Assembly (NCBI GenBank): GCA_004366215.1
Contig: SIRY01000217.1
Location: 1 to 15,884, forward strand
Reading direction: 5' to 3'
Source of the DNA: Actinomycetota bacterium
GTDB lineage: Bacteria; Actinomycetota; Acidimicrobiia; Acidimicrobiales; Acidimicrobiaceae
Length of the DNA: 15,884 bases
Shown here: positions 7,292-14,783 of the stretch, in pieces
Numbering within the stretch: position 1 is the stretch's first letter
Layout: every line of letters starts with the position of its first letter
Notes under the pieces: model-generated
What the model was told of the DNA's origin: nothing
The model's database searches: none
Seen by the model: only the letters and a program-made list of their open reading frames with translations
Position numbers and translations under genes: made by a program

Positions 7292-8271
7292 TGGCCAAGC
7301 TCACGATGGCCCAAGCGCTCAACCAGGCACTCGGGCAGGCTCTCGAGGCGGATGAGCGCGTCATCGTCCTTGGCGAGGACGTCGGGCGCGACGGCGGGGT
7401 GTTCCGCATCACGGACGGCTTGATCGATCGCTTCGGTGCGGAGCGCGTGATCGACACGCCGCTCGCCGAGTCGGGGATCGTCGGGACGTCTGTGGGCCTA
7501 GCGATGGGCGGCATGCGGCCGGTGGCTGAGATCCAGTTCTTCGGCTTCATCTACGAGACGATGGATCAGATCGCCTCGCAGGCGGCGCGGGTTCGGTTCC
7601 GCTCGATGGGACGCTTCAGCGCGCCGCTCGTCATTCGCACGCCCTACGGAGGCGGGGTCAAGGCCCCTGAGATTCACTCGGACTCTCTCGAGGCGCTCTT
7701 CGTGCACACGCCCGGCATCAAGGTGGTGACGCCCTCGAATCCCTACGACGCGAAGGGGCTCCTGCTCGCAGCTATCGACGATCCAGATCCGGTGCTCTTC
7801 CTCGAGCCGATGCGGCTGTACCGGGCATTTCGCGACGAGGTTCCAGAGGAGCCCTACCGCGTACCCCTCGGCGTCGCTAACGTCGTTCGCGCTGGACGCG
7901 ACATCACGCTCATCGGGTGGGGGGCGTCCATGCCCGTGGTGCTCCAAGCCGCTGACGAGCTCGTCGCGCGCCACGACGTGGTGCCAGAGGTCGTGGATCT
8001 TCGCACGCTCTCGCCACTCGACGAGTCGACGATCATCCAGAGCGTCCAGCGAACCCAACGGGCGGTGGTCGTTCACGAGGCGGTCCGCTCGGCCGGCCTT
8101 GGTGCGGAGGTGGCAGCGCTGATTCAAGAGCGCGCGCTGCTCTACCTCGAGGCACCGGTTGGACGGGTGTCGGGCTACGACACGCCGTATCCGATGACCA
8201 TGTTCGAGGATCTGTGGTTGCCTGATGCCACGCAGGTCGTCAGTGCGGCGCTCGCTGCGCTGCGGTTCTAG
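7291..8271 (+). CDS. pdhB: Pyruvate dehydrogenase E1 component, beta subunit
   Basis: This protein has 326 residues, the usual family length. It is the transketolase-like beta subunit that completes the E1 active site with PdhA. Visible family features are MAQALNQAL at the N-terminus, VLGEDVGRDGGVFR, the DTPLAESGIVG region with the TPP-contacting Glu, the FGFIYETMDQI helix and SDSLEALFVHTPGIKVV. The segment VPEEPYRVPLG closely resembles the equivalent stretch of Bacillus PdhB and supports pyruvate as substrate. The C-terminal transketolase domain (about 200-326) carries LIGWGASM and VVHEAVRSAGLGAEV. The ATG at 7291 overlaps the pdhA stop. AGGAGG lies 10 bases upstream (7275-7280) inside pdhA. 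Confidence 0.95.
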   Translation: MAKLTMAQALNQALGQALEADERVIVLGEDVGRDGGVFRITDGLIDRFGAERVIDTPLAESGIVGTSVGLAMGGMRPVAEIQFFGFIYETMDQIASQAARVRFRSMGRFSAPLVIRTPYGGGVKAPEIHSDSLEALFVHTPGIKVVTPSNPYDAKGLLLAAIDDPDPVLFLEPMRLYRAFRDEVPEEPYRVPLGVANVVRAGRDITLIGWGASMPVVLQAADELVARHDVVPEVVDLRTLSPLDESTIIQSVQRTQRAVVVHEAVRSAGLGAEVAALIQERALLYLEAPVGRVSGYDTPYPMTMFEDLWLPDATQVVSAALAALRF

Positions 8272-8337
8272 CCGTTCGAAACGGAGCTCGTCGGTGGAGG
8301 ATGGCGCCTGTCGCGCCACGCGGCTGAGAGGACTTGC
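8272..8337 (+). promoter_or_regulatory. Spacer between pdhB and pdhC with two small hairpins
   Basis: This 66-base gap is the only real break inside the operon. CCGTT CGA AACGG (8272-8284) is a perfect 5-base-pair stem starting directly after the pdhB stop. GGCGC CTGTC GCGCC (8303-8317) is a second 5-base-pair GC stem. Neither has a T-run, so neither is a good terminator. They could mark an mRNA processing or stability site that sets the E1:E2 ratio (inference). GAGAGGA at 8327-8333 is the ribosome site for pdhC. Confidence 0.35.
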
Positions 8338-9636
8338 ATGGAGTGGAAGTTTCCAGACGTCGGTGAGGGACTGCACGAGGCCCAGGTCGTCGCGTGGCAC
8401 GTGCACGAGGGGGACCACGTAGAGCGCGACGCTCCGCTCCTCGACGTCGAGACCGACAAGTCTGTCGTCACGATCCCGTCGCCGGTGGCGGGGACGGTTG
8501 AGAAGGTGTTGTTCCGCGAGGGCGACACGGTCCACGTCGGTGAGGTTGTCGTGGTCTTTGGTGGTGCCGACGGTGTCGCCTCTGACGACGGGGGTCGCTC
8601 GAGCGGGGCACCGGCACCGGCCGCCGAGGTGTCTCCCACCGTGGATGCGACGGCGTCGCCGAGCGCCGAGCCGAGCCCGGTGGTCCTCGCGACCCCAGCG
8701 GTGAGGCGGCTCGCCCGCGAGCTCGGCGTTGCCCTGACTGAGGTTCGTGGGACGGGGGAGCGCGGTCGCGTCCTCGCAGAGGACGTTCGGCGAGCGGCCG
8801 AGCAGCGTTCGGAGCCTGCCGGCGGGCATCAGCCGGAGCAGGTCCAGGGAGCGCCGGGGCAGCCGGCTCGCGCGAGGGCTGAGACGGTCGCGCCGGTCGA
8901 GAGTGCCTCTGAGACTCCAGCGGTGGAGCTGCAGCCGGCGGACCAGCGGCGACCTCTCGTGGGCGTGCGTCGGCGGATCGCCGACAACATGGCTCGTGCT
9001 TGGGCCCACGCGGTTCACGTCACGGTCGTCGAGGAGCTCGTCGTCGACGAACTCGTCGCGCTGCGCGAGCGCATCAACGCGTACCTCGCGCCGCAGCGGA
9101 TGAGCTACCTCCCCCTCGTAGTCAAGGCGGTGGCGAGCGTGCTCGCCCGATTTCCAGAGTTCAACGCCTCGCTGGACGAGGAGGCTCGCGAGATCGTGGT
9201 CCACGCCCAGCGCCACATCGGCATCGCGGTCGACGATCCCGAGGGGCTCCTCGTACCCGTCGTACGCGACGCGGATCGACGCTCGGTTCGTGAGCTCGTC
9301 ACCGAGCTCGGGCGCCTCATCGAGGGTGCTCGTCAACACACGCTGGGCCCGGCGGATCTCACCGGATCGACGTTCACCATCACGAACTTTGGCTCGATCG
9401 GGGGCATCGTGGCGACGCCGATCATCAACTACCCCAACGTGGCCATCCTCGGCATGGGGCCGATCCGTCGACGAGCTGTCGTTCGCGCCGATGATCGTGT
9501 TGAGCCCGCGTCGGTCATGTTCCTCTCGCTCACGTTCGACCACCGTGTCGTCGACGGTGGGGCGGCGTCACGTTTCCTCGTCGCGCTCAAGGCGATGCTC
9601 GAGAATCCGGCGGCGTTGCTCACGGAGCTCGTGTGA
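8338..9636 (+). CDS. pdhC: Dihydrolipoamide acetyltransferase, E2 core of pyruvate dehydrogenase
   Basis: This 432-residue protein transfers the acetyl group from its lipoyl arm to CoA and forms the core of the complex. Its parts are in classical order. A single N-terminal lipoyl domain (about 1-78) has Lys41 in ETDKSVV as the lipoylation site. An Ala/Pro-rich linker follows, then a peripheral subunit-binding domain at about 117-155 (TPAVRRLARELGV...GERGRVLAEDV), then a second Pro/Gln/Ala-rich linker. The catalytic domain spans about 205-432 with FTITNFGSIGG and DHRVVDGG, giving catalytic His402 and Asp406. The ATG is preceded by GAGAGGA. The stop overlaps the first base of the lpdA ATG. Acetyl rather than branched-acyl specificity is inferred from the neighbouring Bacillus-like E1. 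Confidence 0.93.
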   Translation: MEWKFPDVGEGLHEAQVVAWHVHEGDHVERDAPLLDVETDKSVVTIPSPVAGTVEKVLFREGDTVHVGEVVVVFGGADGVASDDGGRSSGAPAPAAEVSPTVDATASPSAEPSPVVLATPAVRRLARELGVALTEVRGTGERGRVLAEDVRRAAEQRSEPAGGHQPEQVQGAPGQPARARAETVAPVESASETPAVELQPADQRRPLVGVRRRIADNMARAWAHAVHVTVVEELVVDELVALRERINAYLAPQRMSYLPLVVKAVASVLARFPEFNASLDEEAREIVVHAQRHIGIAVDDPEGLLVPVVRDADRRSVRELVTELGRLIEGARQHTLGPADLTGSTFTITNFGSIGGIVATPIINYPNVAILGMGPIRRRAVVRADDRVEPASVMFLSLTFDHRVVDGGAASRFLVALKAMLENPAALLTELV

Positions 9637-11105
9637 TGGTCGTCGGTGAGCTCATCGAGACGGTCGACCTGCTCGTCATCGGCGGAGGTCCCGGTGGCTA
9701 CACGGCGGCGTTGCGCGCGGCCCAGCTCGGTCGAGACGTCGTGCTGGTAGAGGAAGCCGACGTTGGCGGCGTGTGCCTGAACGTAGGCTGCATCCCCTCG
9801 AAGGCTCTCATCGAGCTCTCTCGCGAGGCGGCCACCGTGGGAGTCCTCGCAGATCGGGGGGTGGTCGTCGAAGGTGTGCGCCTTGACTTCGGTCGAATTC
9901 GCGACGCGGTCCAGGCAGCGCGGGATCGTCTCACTGGTGGTGTACGCCAGCTCCTCGCAGCCGCCGGCGTCGAGGTGGTGAGCGGGCGCGCCTCGCTGAC
10001 CGGCCCGCAGCAGGCCCGCGTCCAGGGTCCTCACGAGGCTATGCAGGTTCGCTTTCGGCAGGCGATCGTGGCCACCGGCTCGCGCGTGCGTGAGGTCCCA
10101 GGCCTGTCAATCGATCACGATGTCGTGCTCGACTCGACCGATCTCCTCTTTCGGGATCGGCCACTCGAGCGGCTCGTCGTGATCGGGGGCGGCTACATCG
10201 GACTCGAGCTCGGCACGGCCTGGGCTCGACTCGGCAGCGAGGTGAGCATCGTCGAGGCGCTCGACGACGTGCTGACCGGCGCCGAGCCCGAGGTGCGACG
10301 CCAGCTCCGCGACGGCCTTCGACGCCTCGGCGTCGCTGTTCGAACGTCGAGCACCGTGGTGGCACACGAGCGCACGCGTGCTGGGGTCGCGCTCCGGGTG
10401 CAGCACGGTGCTGACGTCGAGACCGTCGAGGCTGACGCGGTCGCGGTCGCGGTTGGGCGTGAGCCACGGCTTGATCCAGAGCTTGGCCTCGAGCACGCAG
10501 GCGTGGACGTGCGTGATGGACGCGTCGTCGTCGATGCCAGTCGGCGCACCTCAAACCCGGCGATCTTCGCGATCGGAGACATCACGCCGGGCCCCATGCT
10601 CGCGCACAAGGCCTACCTGGAAGCCAAGGTAGCTGCAGAGGCCGCGAGCGGTCTTTCGTCTGGCTTCGATGTCCAGGTGATCCCCGCGGTCGTCTTCGGG
10701 GAGCCTGAGGCTGCGTGGGCGGGCATGAGCGAGGCGGAGGCTCGCGCAGCATTCGGCGACGTCGTCGTCGGCCGCTTCCCGTACCGCGCGAACGGACGAG
10801 CCGTCGTGCTCGGGCACACGGAGGGCGAACTGAAGGTCATCGCGCGGCCTGACGGGGGGGTCGTTGGCGTCTGGATCGTCGGCGCGGAGGCCTCGAACCT
10901 CATCGGGGAGGCTGCGCTCGCCATCGAGCTCGGCGCCACCCTCGAAGACCTCGCGCTCACGATCCACCCGCACCCCACGCTGACAGAGATGGTGCCCGAG
11001 GCAGCCGAGGTGGCGCTCGGCCGGCCAACTCACCTTATCGTACGCACCGCCGGCCACGCCGCAGCGGCGCGGAGCTCGTCGCGGGCGCGGGGGTCGGCGA
11101 CCTGA
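9636..11105 (+). CDS. lpdA: Dihydrolipoamide dehydrogenase, E3, with unusual C-terminal extension
   Basis: This 489-residue FAD flavoprotein reoxidises the E2 lipoyl arm and reduces NAD+. The FAD-binding GGGPGGYTAALRAAQLG sits near the N-terminus. The redox disulfide is Cys47/Cys52 in GGVCLNVGCIPSK. The NAD-binding VVIGGGYIGLELG motif is in the middle and the second FAD motif is FAIGDITPGPMLAHKA. The dimerisation domain carries HPHPTLTE, with His446 and Glu451 as the active-site pair. The ATG at 9636 shares one base with the pdhC stop; a GTG at 9633 is equally in frame. E3 proteins normally end near the LGRPTHL segment at about residue 468. Here about 20 more Ala/Arg/Ser-rich residues follow, encoded opposite the end of the convergent CoA-transferase gene, so the tail is probably read-through and not functional. 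Confidence 0.93.
   Translation: MVVGELIETVDLLVIGGGPGGYTAALRAAQLGRDVVLVEEADVGGVCLNVGCIPSKALIELSREAATVGVLADRGVVVEGVRLDFGRIRDAVQAARDRLTGGVRQLLAAAGVEVVSGRASLTGPQQARVQGPHEAMQVRFRQAIVATGSRVREVPGLSIDHDVVLDSTDLLFRDRPLERLVVIGGGYIGLELGTAWARLGSEVSIVEALDDVLTGAEPEVRRQLRDGLRRLGVAVRTSSTVVAHERTRAGVALRVQHGADVETVEADAVAVAVGREPRLDPELGLEHAGVDVRDGRVVVDASRRTSNPAIFAIGDITPGPMLAHKAYLEAKVAAEAASGLSSGFDVQVIPAVVFGEPEAAWAGMSEAEARAAFGDVVVGRFPYRANGRAVVLGHTEGELKVIARPDGGVVGVWIVGAEASNLIGEAALAIELGATLEDLALTIHPHPTLTEMVPEAAEVALGRPTHLIVRTAGHAAAARSSSRARGSAT
11030..11105. other. 76-base tail-to-tail coding overlap of lpdA and the CoA-transferase gene
   Basis: The plus-strand lpdA stop is at 11103-11105 and the minus-strand CoA-transferase stop is at 11030-11032. 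Both 3' ends therefore share these bases on opposite strands. No hairpin terminator is visible within or next to the overlap, so the two transcripts probably run into each other. Confidence 0.8.
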
Positions 11106-12274
11106 GTCACGATCGCGTCCGCTTGCTCGAGCGCGCTCGCACCGAAGAGGTGAGCGACGCCGTGCTCGGACACGAACGCGGAGTGCTGAAACGACGTGAC
11201 CGGCGTCGCCAGCGCGGGGACGACGCTTGAGCGATCGGATGGGAGGTGCCAGGCGCGCACAGCGATGATCGACTGCCCGCCTGGCGCGTGCAACGCACCG
11301 ACCGTGAAGTCGGGTTGGCCGCCAAAGCCGGAGATGGTGCGCGCGCCGATGTGGCTCGCGTTCGCTTGCGCGTGGAGGTCGACTTCGATCGCTGCGTTGA
11401 CAGCGGTCATGGCGTCGTGGCGCATGATCGTCGAGGGATCGTTGACCGTCTCGGTACGCAGCAGCCGCAGGCGCGGGTTGCGATCGGCCCAGGCGTAGAG
11501 CTCGGGTGAGCCGAAGAGGAACGACGCGACGATGGGCTGCATTGGGTCGAGAGCACCCCGCTGCTCGAGGCGCAGGATGCCGTCGCTGATCATCTCGCTC
11601 CAGACGCGAAGCCCTCGGCGACTCGCGAGGTGTCCGAGCACCCGGTCAGGGATCGCGCCGATGCCGAGCTGGAGCGTCGCCCCATCTCGTATCAGCTCGG
11701 CGACGTTGGCGGCGATCGCGTCTGCCTGCCGGTCCTCGCGCGCCTGCGACTGCGGCGAGGCGAGCGCGGCGGGTACCTCGACGGCGAGGTCGATGAGGTC
11801 AGTGGTGAGCTCGCCATCGCCAAAGACGTACGGCATCGAGGGGTTGATCTGCGCGACCACGAGCCCGCCGCGACGACGCGCGGCTTCGATGGCGGCCGGC
11901 AGCACGTTGACCTCGATACCCAGCGACACGCGTCCTGCGATAGGCATCGAGGTGTGGATGAGCACGATGTCAGGAGGGGCGACGTGGCTGAGGAGCGTAG
12001 GCACGAGTGAGAGCCTCATGGGTAGGTAGCGCAGCTGCGCTCCGGCGTCTCGAGTCGCCGGTCCGAGGAAGGCGGACTCGTACGTCACGCCGGCGCGCCG
12101 GGGGAGGGGCGGCTGAGCGTTGAGGACGACGAGGCGGTAGCGCTCGATGCACGAGTCGAGGGCAAAGAGGAGCGCTGTCGGCGTGGCGTAGTTGCCCGCT
12201 ACGACGATGCGGGGCTCACCCCCGGAGGACGGCGGCAGGTGCGCGCCGAGTGAGTCGAGACCCACGATCTTCAC
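11030..12274 (-). CDS. Acetyl-CoA hydrolase/CoA-transferase family protein
   Basis: This protein has 414 residues from the GTG at 12274. GGGGAG lies 6 bases upstream, and the GTG overlaps the TGA of the preceding gene as GTGA. The frame is open far upstream (to about 12952), but that part is antisense to the flippase-like gene and is not coding. The family moves CoA between acetyl-CoA and a carboxylate such as butyrate, 4-hydroxybutyrate or succinate, or hydrolyses it. SEMISDG contains the likely catalytic Glu227, which forms the glutamyl-CoA intermediate. The Gly-rich GFGGQPDF at 316-323 and LQLGIGAIPDRVL are typical of the family. The first 60 residues are less conserved. It is slightly shorter than the usual 430 or so residues, and no membrane segment is seen. 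Lying beside the pdh operon it could use its acetyl-CoA, but the acceptor is unknown. Confidence 0.85.
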   Translation of the reverse strand: MKIVGLDSLGAHLPPSSGGEPRIVVAGNYATPTALLFALDSCIERYRLVVLNAQPPLPRRAGVTYESAFLGPATRDAGAQLRYLPMRLSLVPTLLSHVAPPDIVLIHTSMPIAGRVSLGIEVNVLPAAIEAARRRGGLVVAQINPSMPYVFGDGELTTDLIDLAVEVPAALASPQSQAREDRQADAIAANVAELIRDGATLQLGIGAIPDRVLGHLASRRGLRVWSEMISDGILRLEQRGALDPMQPIVASFLFGSPELYAWADRNPRLRLLRTETVNDPSTIMRHDAMTAVNAAIEVDLHAQANASHIGARTISGFGGQPDFTVGALHAPGGQSIIAVRAWHLPSDRSSVVPALATPVTSFQHSAFVSEHGVAHLFGASALEQADAIVTQVADPRARDELRAAAAWPAVRTIR

Positions 12275-13404
12275 GGCTGGCTCCCCGTCGAGTGCTGCGG
12301 ATCCGAACCGTCGCCGTGTGCTGGCGTGCCAAGGTGAGGGTCGATGCGGTCGAGCTCGAGCGTCACGTCCTCGCCGCGCTGGACTCGGAGCGAGACGTAG
12401 GCGAACACGCCGACGGGGATCGGTAGCCAGAAGTTGAAGAGCCGCCAGGTCAGCACGCCCAGGATCGCCACGCCTCGAGGGGCGCCAAAGCCCGTGAGCA
12501 AGGTGATTGCGAGCGTCTCGACGACGCCAAGCCCGCTCGGCGTGAGCGGCAGGACGGCGGCGACGTTGGCGATGCCGTAGGCGACGATGAGTGCGACGGG
12601 GTCCATGAGACGGCCGAACGCGGCCAGCATGATCCAGAGTGCGGTGGCGTCGAACAGCCAGTTCGCCAACGCCCAGGCTGAGGCGCGGCGCAGCAGGAGC
12701 GGGTCGCGTCCAAGAGCGCGCAGGCGATCCGCGACCTGCGCGAGGGCGTGCTCGATGGTCGCGCGGCGGTGGGCGAGCGGTGGGATGCGGCGCAGCAGCC
12801 CCCCCACGAGCCGTTGCGCGTGCGCGTTGCCGCGGGTGAGCAGGATGACGACCCCCACCGAGACAGCGATGAGCGCGACGCCAACGAGCCCGACGACGAG
12901 GTAGACAGCGTTGAAGCCGTAGAGCGGCAGCGAGATGACGAGGGCGAGCCACAGCAGGGCGTTGAGGATGAGCGCCGATCCGACACTCTGCGTCGCGAGC
13001 GCGACCCCGGTGTCGGCTCCGCGGACGCCGAGGTTCGACAGGAGTCGAGCCGTGAGTCCGACACCGCTCGCCGAGCCCCCCGGGAGGACGTGTGAGACGG
13101 CGAGGCCGGCGAGGTCGACTCTGGCGAGCTGGCCGAGGCTCGGCGCCGGTTGCGGCAGGACAGTCTGGGTGAGCTTGGCGTAGGCGAAGAGCGAGGCTGC
13201 CTCGGCGAGCGCAGCTAGGGGGACGAGCCAGTAGTTCGCGCGATCGAGGAGGCTGAGCGTCTTGCGGAAGCCGGCAAACTCAGGGACCACGAGGTACTCG
13301 ACGACGAGCAGTATGACGAAGCCGGCAAGCCCGCGGATCGCGAAGTGGCGGATGAGCTTGCCGAGACTGCGACGAGTTCCTCGGAGGACTGGACGCGTGG
13401 GCAT
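12271..13404 (-). CDS. Flippase-like integral membrane protein (lysylphosphatidylglycerol synthase TM-domain / UPF0104 family)
   Basis: This protein has 377 residues from the ATG at 13404 and about eight or nine hydrophobic segments. Examples are FVILLVVEYLVV, LVPLAALAEAASLFAYA, ILNALLWLALVISLPLYG, VYLVVGLVGVALIAVSVGVVILL and FNFWLPIPVGVFAYVSL. The family signatures are the early HVLPGGSASGVGL segment and the late LPLTPSGLGVVETL segment, both typical of UPF0104 / MprF N-terminal flippase-like proteins. No aminoacyl-transferase (LPG synthase) domain follows; the C-terminus is a short polar tail. The GTG at 13437 would add 11 residues but has no ribosome site, whereas AGGGAGG lies about 11 bases before the ATG. 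The stop overlaps the next gene's GTG start. The family moves lipids or lipid-linked molecules across the membrane. The substrate here cannot be told. Confidence 0.85.
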   Translation of the reverse strand: MPTRPVLRGTRRSLGKLIRHFAIRGLAGFVILLVVEYLVVPEFAGFRKTLSLLDRANYWLVPLAALAEAASLFAYAKLTQTVLPQPAPSLGQLARVDLAGLAVSHVLPGGSASGVGLTARLLSNLGVRGADTGVALATQSVGSALILNALLWLALVISLPLYGFNAVYLVVGLVGVALIAVSVGVVILLTRGNAHAQRLVGGLLRRIPPLAHRRATIEHALAQVADRLRALGRDPLLLRRASAWALANWLFDATALWIMLAAFGRLMDPVALIVAYGIANVAAVLPLTPSGLGVVETLAITLLTGFGAPRGVAILGVLTWRLFNFWLPIPVGVFAYVSLRVQRGEDVTLELDRIDPHLGTPAHGDGSDPQHSTGSQP

Positions 13405-13487
13405 ACGACGCCCGGCCTCCCTAGCCTCGGTGCCCACAACAGTGGGAGTTTAGCCTAGTGAGACGATCTCGACGTGACGGAGAGGTG
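13405..13487. promoter_or_regulatory. Divergent promoter region between the flippase-like and AI-2E family genes
   Basis: These 83 bases lie between two divergent starts. An inverted repeat CCCAC AACA GTGGG (13433-13446) sits near the centre. TAGCCT occurs twice on the plus strand (13422-13427 and 13451-13456), the second a possible plus -10 box. On the minus strand TAAACT (13453 down to 13448) and TAGGCT (13457 down to 13452) are possible -10 boxes. No convincing -35 is seen on either strand. The inverted repeat could be an operator for both genes (inference). Confidence 0.35.
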
Positions 13488-14783
13488 ATGAGCGCGCACG
13501 AGCGAGCACCGTGGTCTCTCCGGTCCATCCTGCTCGCAGAAGGCCTCGTGCTGGGGCTCGTCGCCGCGGCGTGGGTGCTCCTGACCCTGCGCCACCTCGA
13601 GCTCGAGCTCGTGGTCGCGGGTGTCCTCGCCCTCGTCATCGAACCACTCGTGATGCGGCTCGAACGGCGTGGGTTGCCGCGGCTCGTCGCCGTCGTCATC
13701 ACCGTGCTCCTCGTCCTCGCCGTCGTGGTCGGCCTGGCGGTCGCCTTCGCCGTGCCACTCGTGCGCGCCGGTCAGCACCTACTCACGGAGCTGCCATCGA
13801 TCCTGAGCCGACTTCGTGCGCATCGCGCGACCGTCGACGCGGTCCTCGCTCGACTGCACCTCACACACGTCCTCGACGCCGGAGCGCAGTCGATTGCTCG
13901 CGCCGCGCAGCTTGCGATCACGCCCGCCATCGGGCTCGCCTCAGGAGCAGTCGGTGCTCTCGGGGTTCTCGCGGTCGTCGCGACCCTCGCAGTCTTCCTC
14001 TCACTCGAGGGGCCGCGGGCGCGGCGCTGGCTCCTCAGCTCACTCCAGCCGCAGGTCGCGGCGCGCACGCAAGCGCTCCTGCACGACGTGGCGGTTGCGG
14101 TCGCGGGCTACGTCGTCGGCAACCTCGTCACGTCGCTCGCAGCTGGCCTCGCGGTGGGGATCACCTACGTGATCCTCGGCCTGCCCGATGCGGCGCTCGT
14201 CGGACTGTGGGTCGGTCTCATCGACCTGCTCCCGCTCGTCGGAGGCCTCGCTGGCGGTGTGCCTGCGGTGGCGCTCGCGTTCGTTGGAGGCGTACAAGAC
14301 GCTGCGATCGTCCTCGCGGTCGTCGTCGCCTACCAGCAGCTCGAGAACCACCTCCTGAACCCGGTAGTGTTCGCCCGCACCGTGCGACTGAGCCCGCTGT
14401 GGGTCCTGATCGCGGTGCTCATCGGGGCCCAGGCTGCATCGCTACCTGGCGCGCTCATCGCGATTCCTATCGCGAGCGCCGCCCAGGTCGTTGCGCGCGA
14501 GACGATCCGCGACCCGCTGCGTCGCTGGCTCGGTAGCGTGGGATCACGCGCCGTGGTCTCGCAGCGGACCGAGGCACCACCCGCGGGCGCGGACGCGGGC
14601 GACGAGCTCGTCGAGGGCTCCAAGGGTGGCAAGCGGAGCACCTGGAGCGCTCGTGACATCGGAGTCGTGGAGCAGGAGCGTCGCTCCCGGATCGAGCCGA
14701 TGGGTGATGTCGGCGACGATGGAGGTCGGCGAGGCGTCGAACCGCCAGTCGCGCCCCCAGCTCGACCAGAGCACGATCCGTAG
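13488..14783 (+). CDS. AI-2E transporter family (PF01594) membrane protein
   Basis: This protein has 431 residues from the ATG at 13488. GGAGAGG (13479-13485) lies just upstream; GTGs at 13485 and 13458 are weaker options. Several membrane segments are visible, including VVAGVLALVIEPLVM, LVAVVITVLLVLAVVVGLAVAFAVPLV, VGALGVLAVVATLAVFLSL and GLWVGLIDLLPLVGG. The signature YQQLENHLLNPVVFARTVRLSPLW and the final LIGAQAASLPGALIAIPIASAAQVV are characteristic of the family. Known members include TqsA/PerM-like proteins and sodium/proton antiporters, so quorum-signal transport should not be assumed. The membrane domain ends near residue 345. The last 79 residues (from about 353) are polar and low complexity and lie opposite the coding sequence of the convergent deacetylase, so they probably result from a missing stop and are not a domain. 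Confidence 0.85.
   Translation: MSAHERAPWSLRSILLAEGLVLGLVAAAWVLLTLRHLELELVVAGVLALVIEPLVMRLERRGLPRLVAVVITVLLVLAVVVGLAVAFAVPLVRAGQHLLTELPSILSRLRAHRATVDAVLARLHLTHVLDAGAQSIARAAQLAITPAIGLASGAVGALGVLAVVATLAVFLSLEGPRARRWLLSSLQPQVAARTQALLHDVAVAVAGYVVGNLVTSLAAGLAVGITYVILGLPDAALVGLWVGLIDLLPLVGGLAGGVPAVALAFVGGVQDAAIVLAVVVAYQQLENHLLNPVVFARTVRLSPLWVLIAVLIGAQAASLPGALIAIPIASAAQVVARETIRDPLRRWLGSVGSRAVVSQRTEAPPAGADAGDELVEGSKGGKRSTWSARDIGVVEQERRSRIEPMGDVGDDGGRRGVEPPVAPPARPEHDP
14544..14783. other. 240-base convergent coding overlap of the AI-2E family gene and the polysaccharide deacetylase gene
   Basis: The plus-strand frame ends at 14783 and the minus-strand deacetylase ends at 14544, so 240 bases are read in both directions. 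On the minus strand the region carries the late NodB motifs (Asp170-Trp171 and Leu-His197-Asp198). On the plus strand it encodes only a polar tail beyond the AI-2E fold. The minus-strand sequence is therefore the constrained one. Confidence 0.75.

Noticed and set aside
8302..8328. A tiny 8-codon frame (MAPVAPRG) after GGAGG, just before pdhC, as a possible leader peptide
   Set aside because: The ribosome site abuts the ATG with no spacer. The peptide has no run of regulatory codons and no attenuator-like structure with a T-run follows.
7498..9543. A 681-codon minus-strand open frame opposite pdhB and pdhC
   Set aside because: Its product is Arg/His/Asp-rich with no recognisable domain. It lies wholly opposite two clear, motif-complete genes. 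Long antisense frames are expected at this GC content.
12275..12952. The 226-codon upstream extension of the CoA-transferase frame
   Set aside because: It is Arg/Pro/His-rich and shares the strand with the flippase-like gene in another frame. The GTG at 12274 with its own ribosome site is the natural start.
13488..14783. Quorum-sensing (autoinducer-2) function for the AI-2E family protein
   Set aside because: Most PF01594 members are not shown to move AI-2, some are ion antiporters, and no lux or AI-2 genes are nearby. Only the family name is supported.
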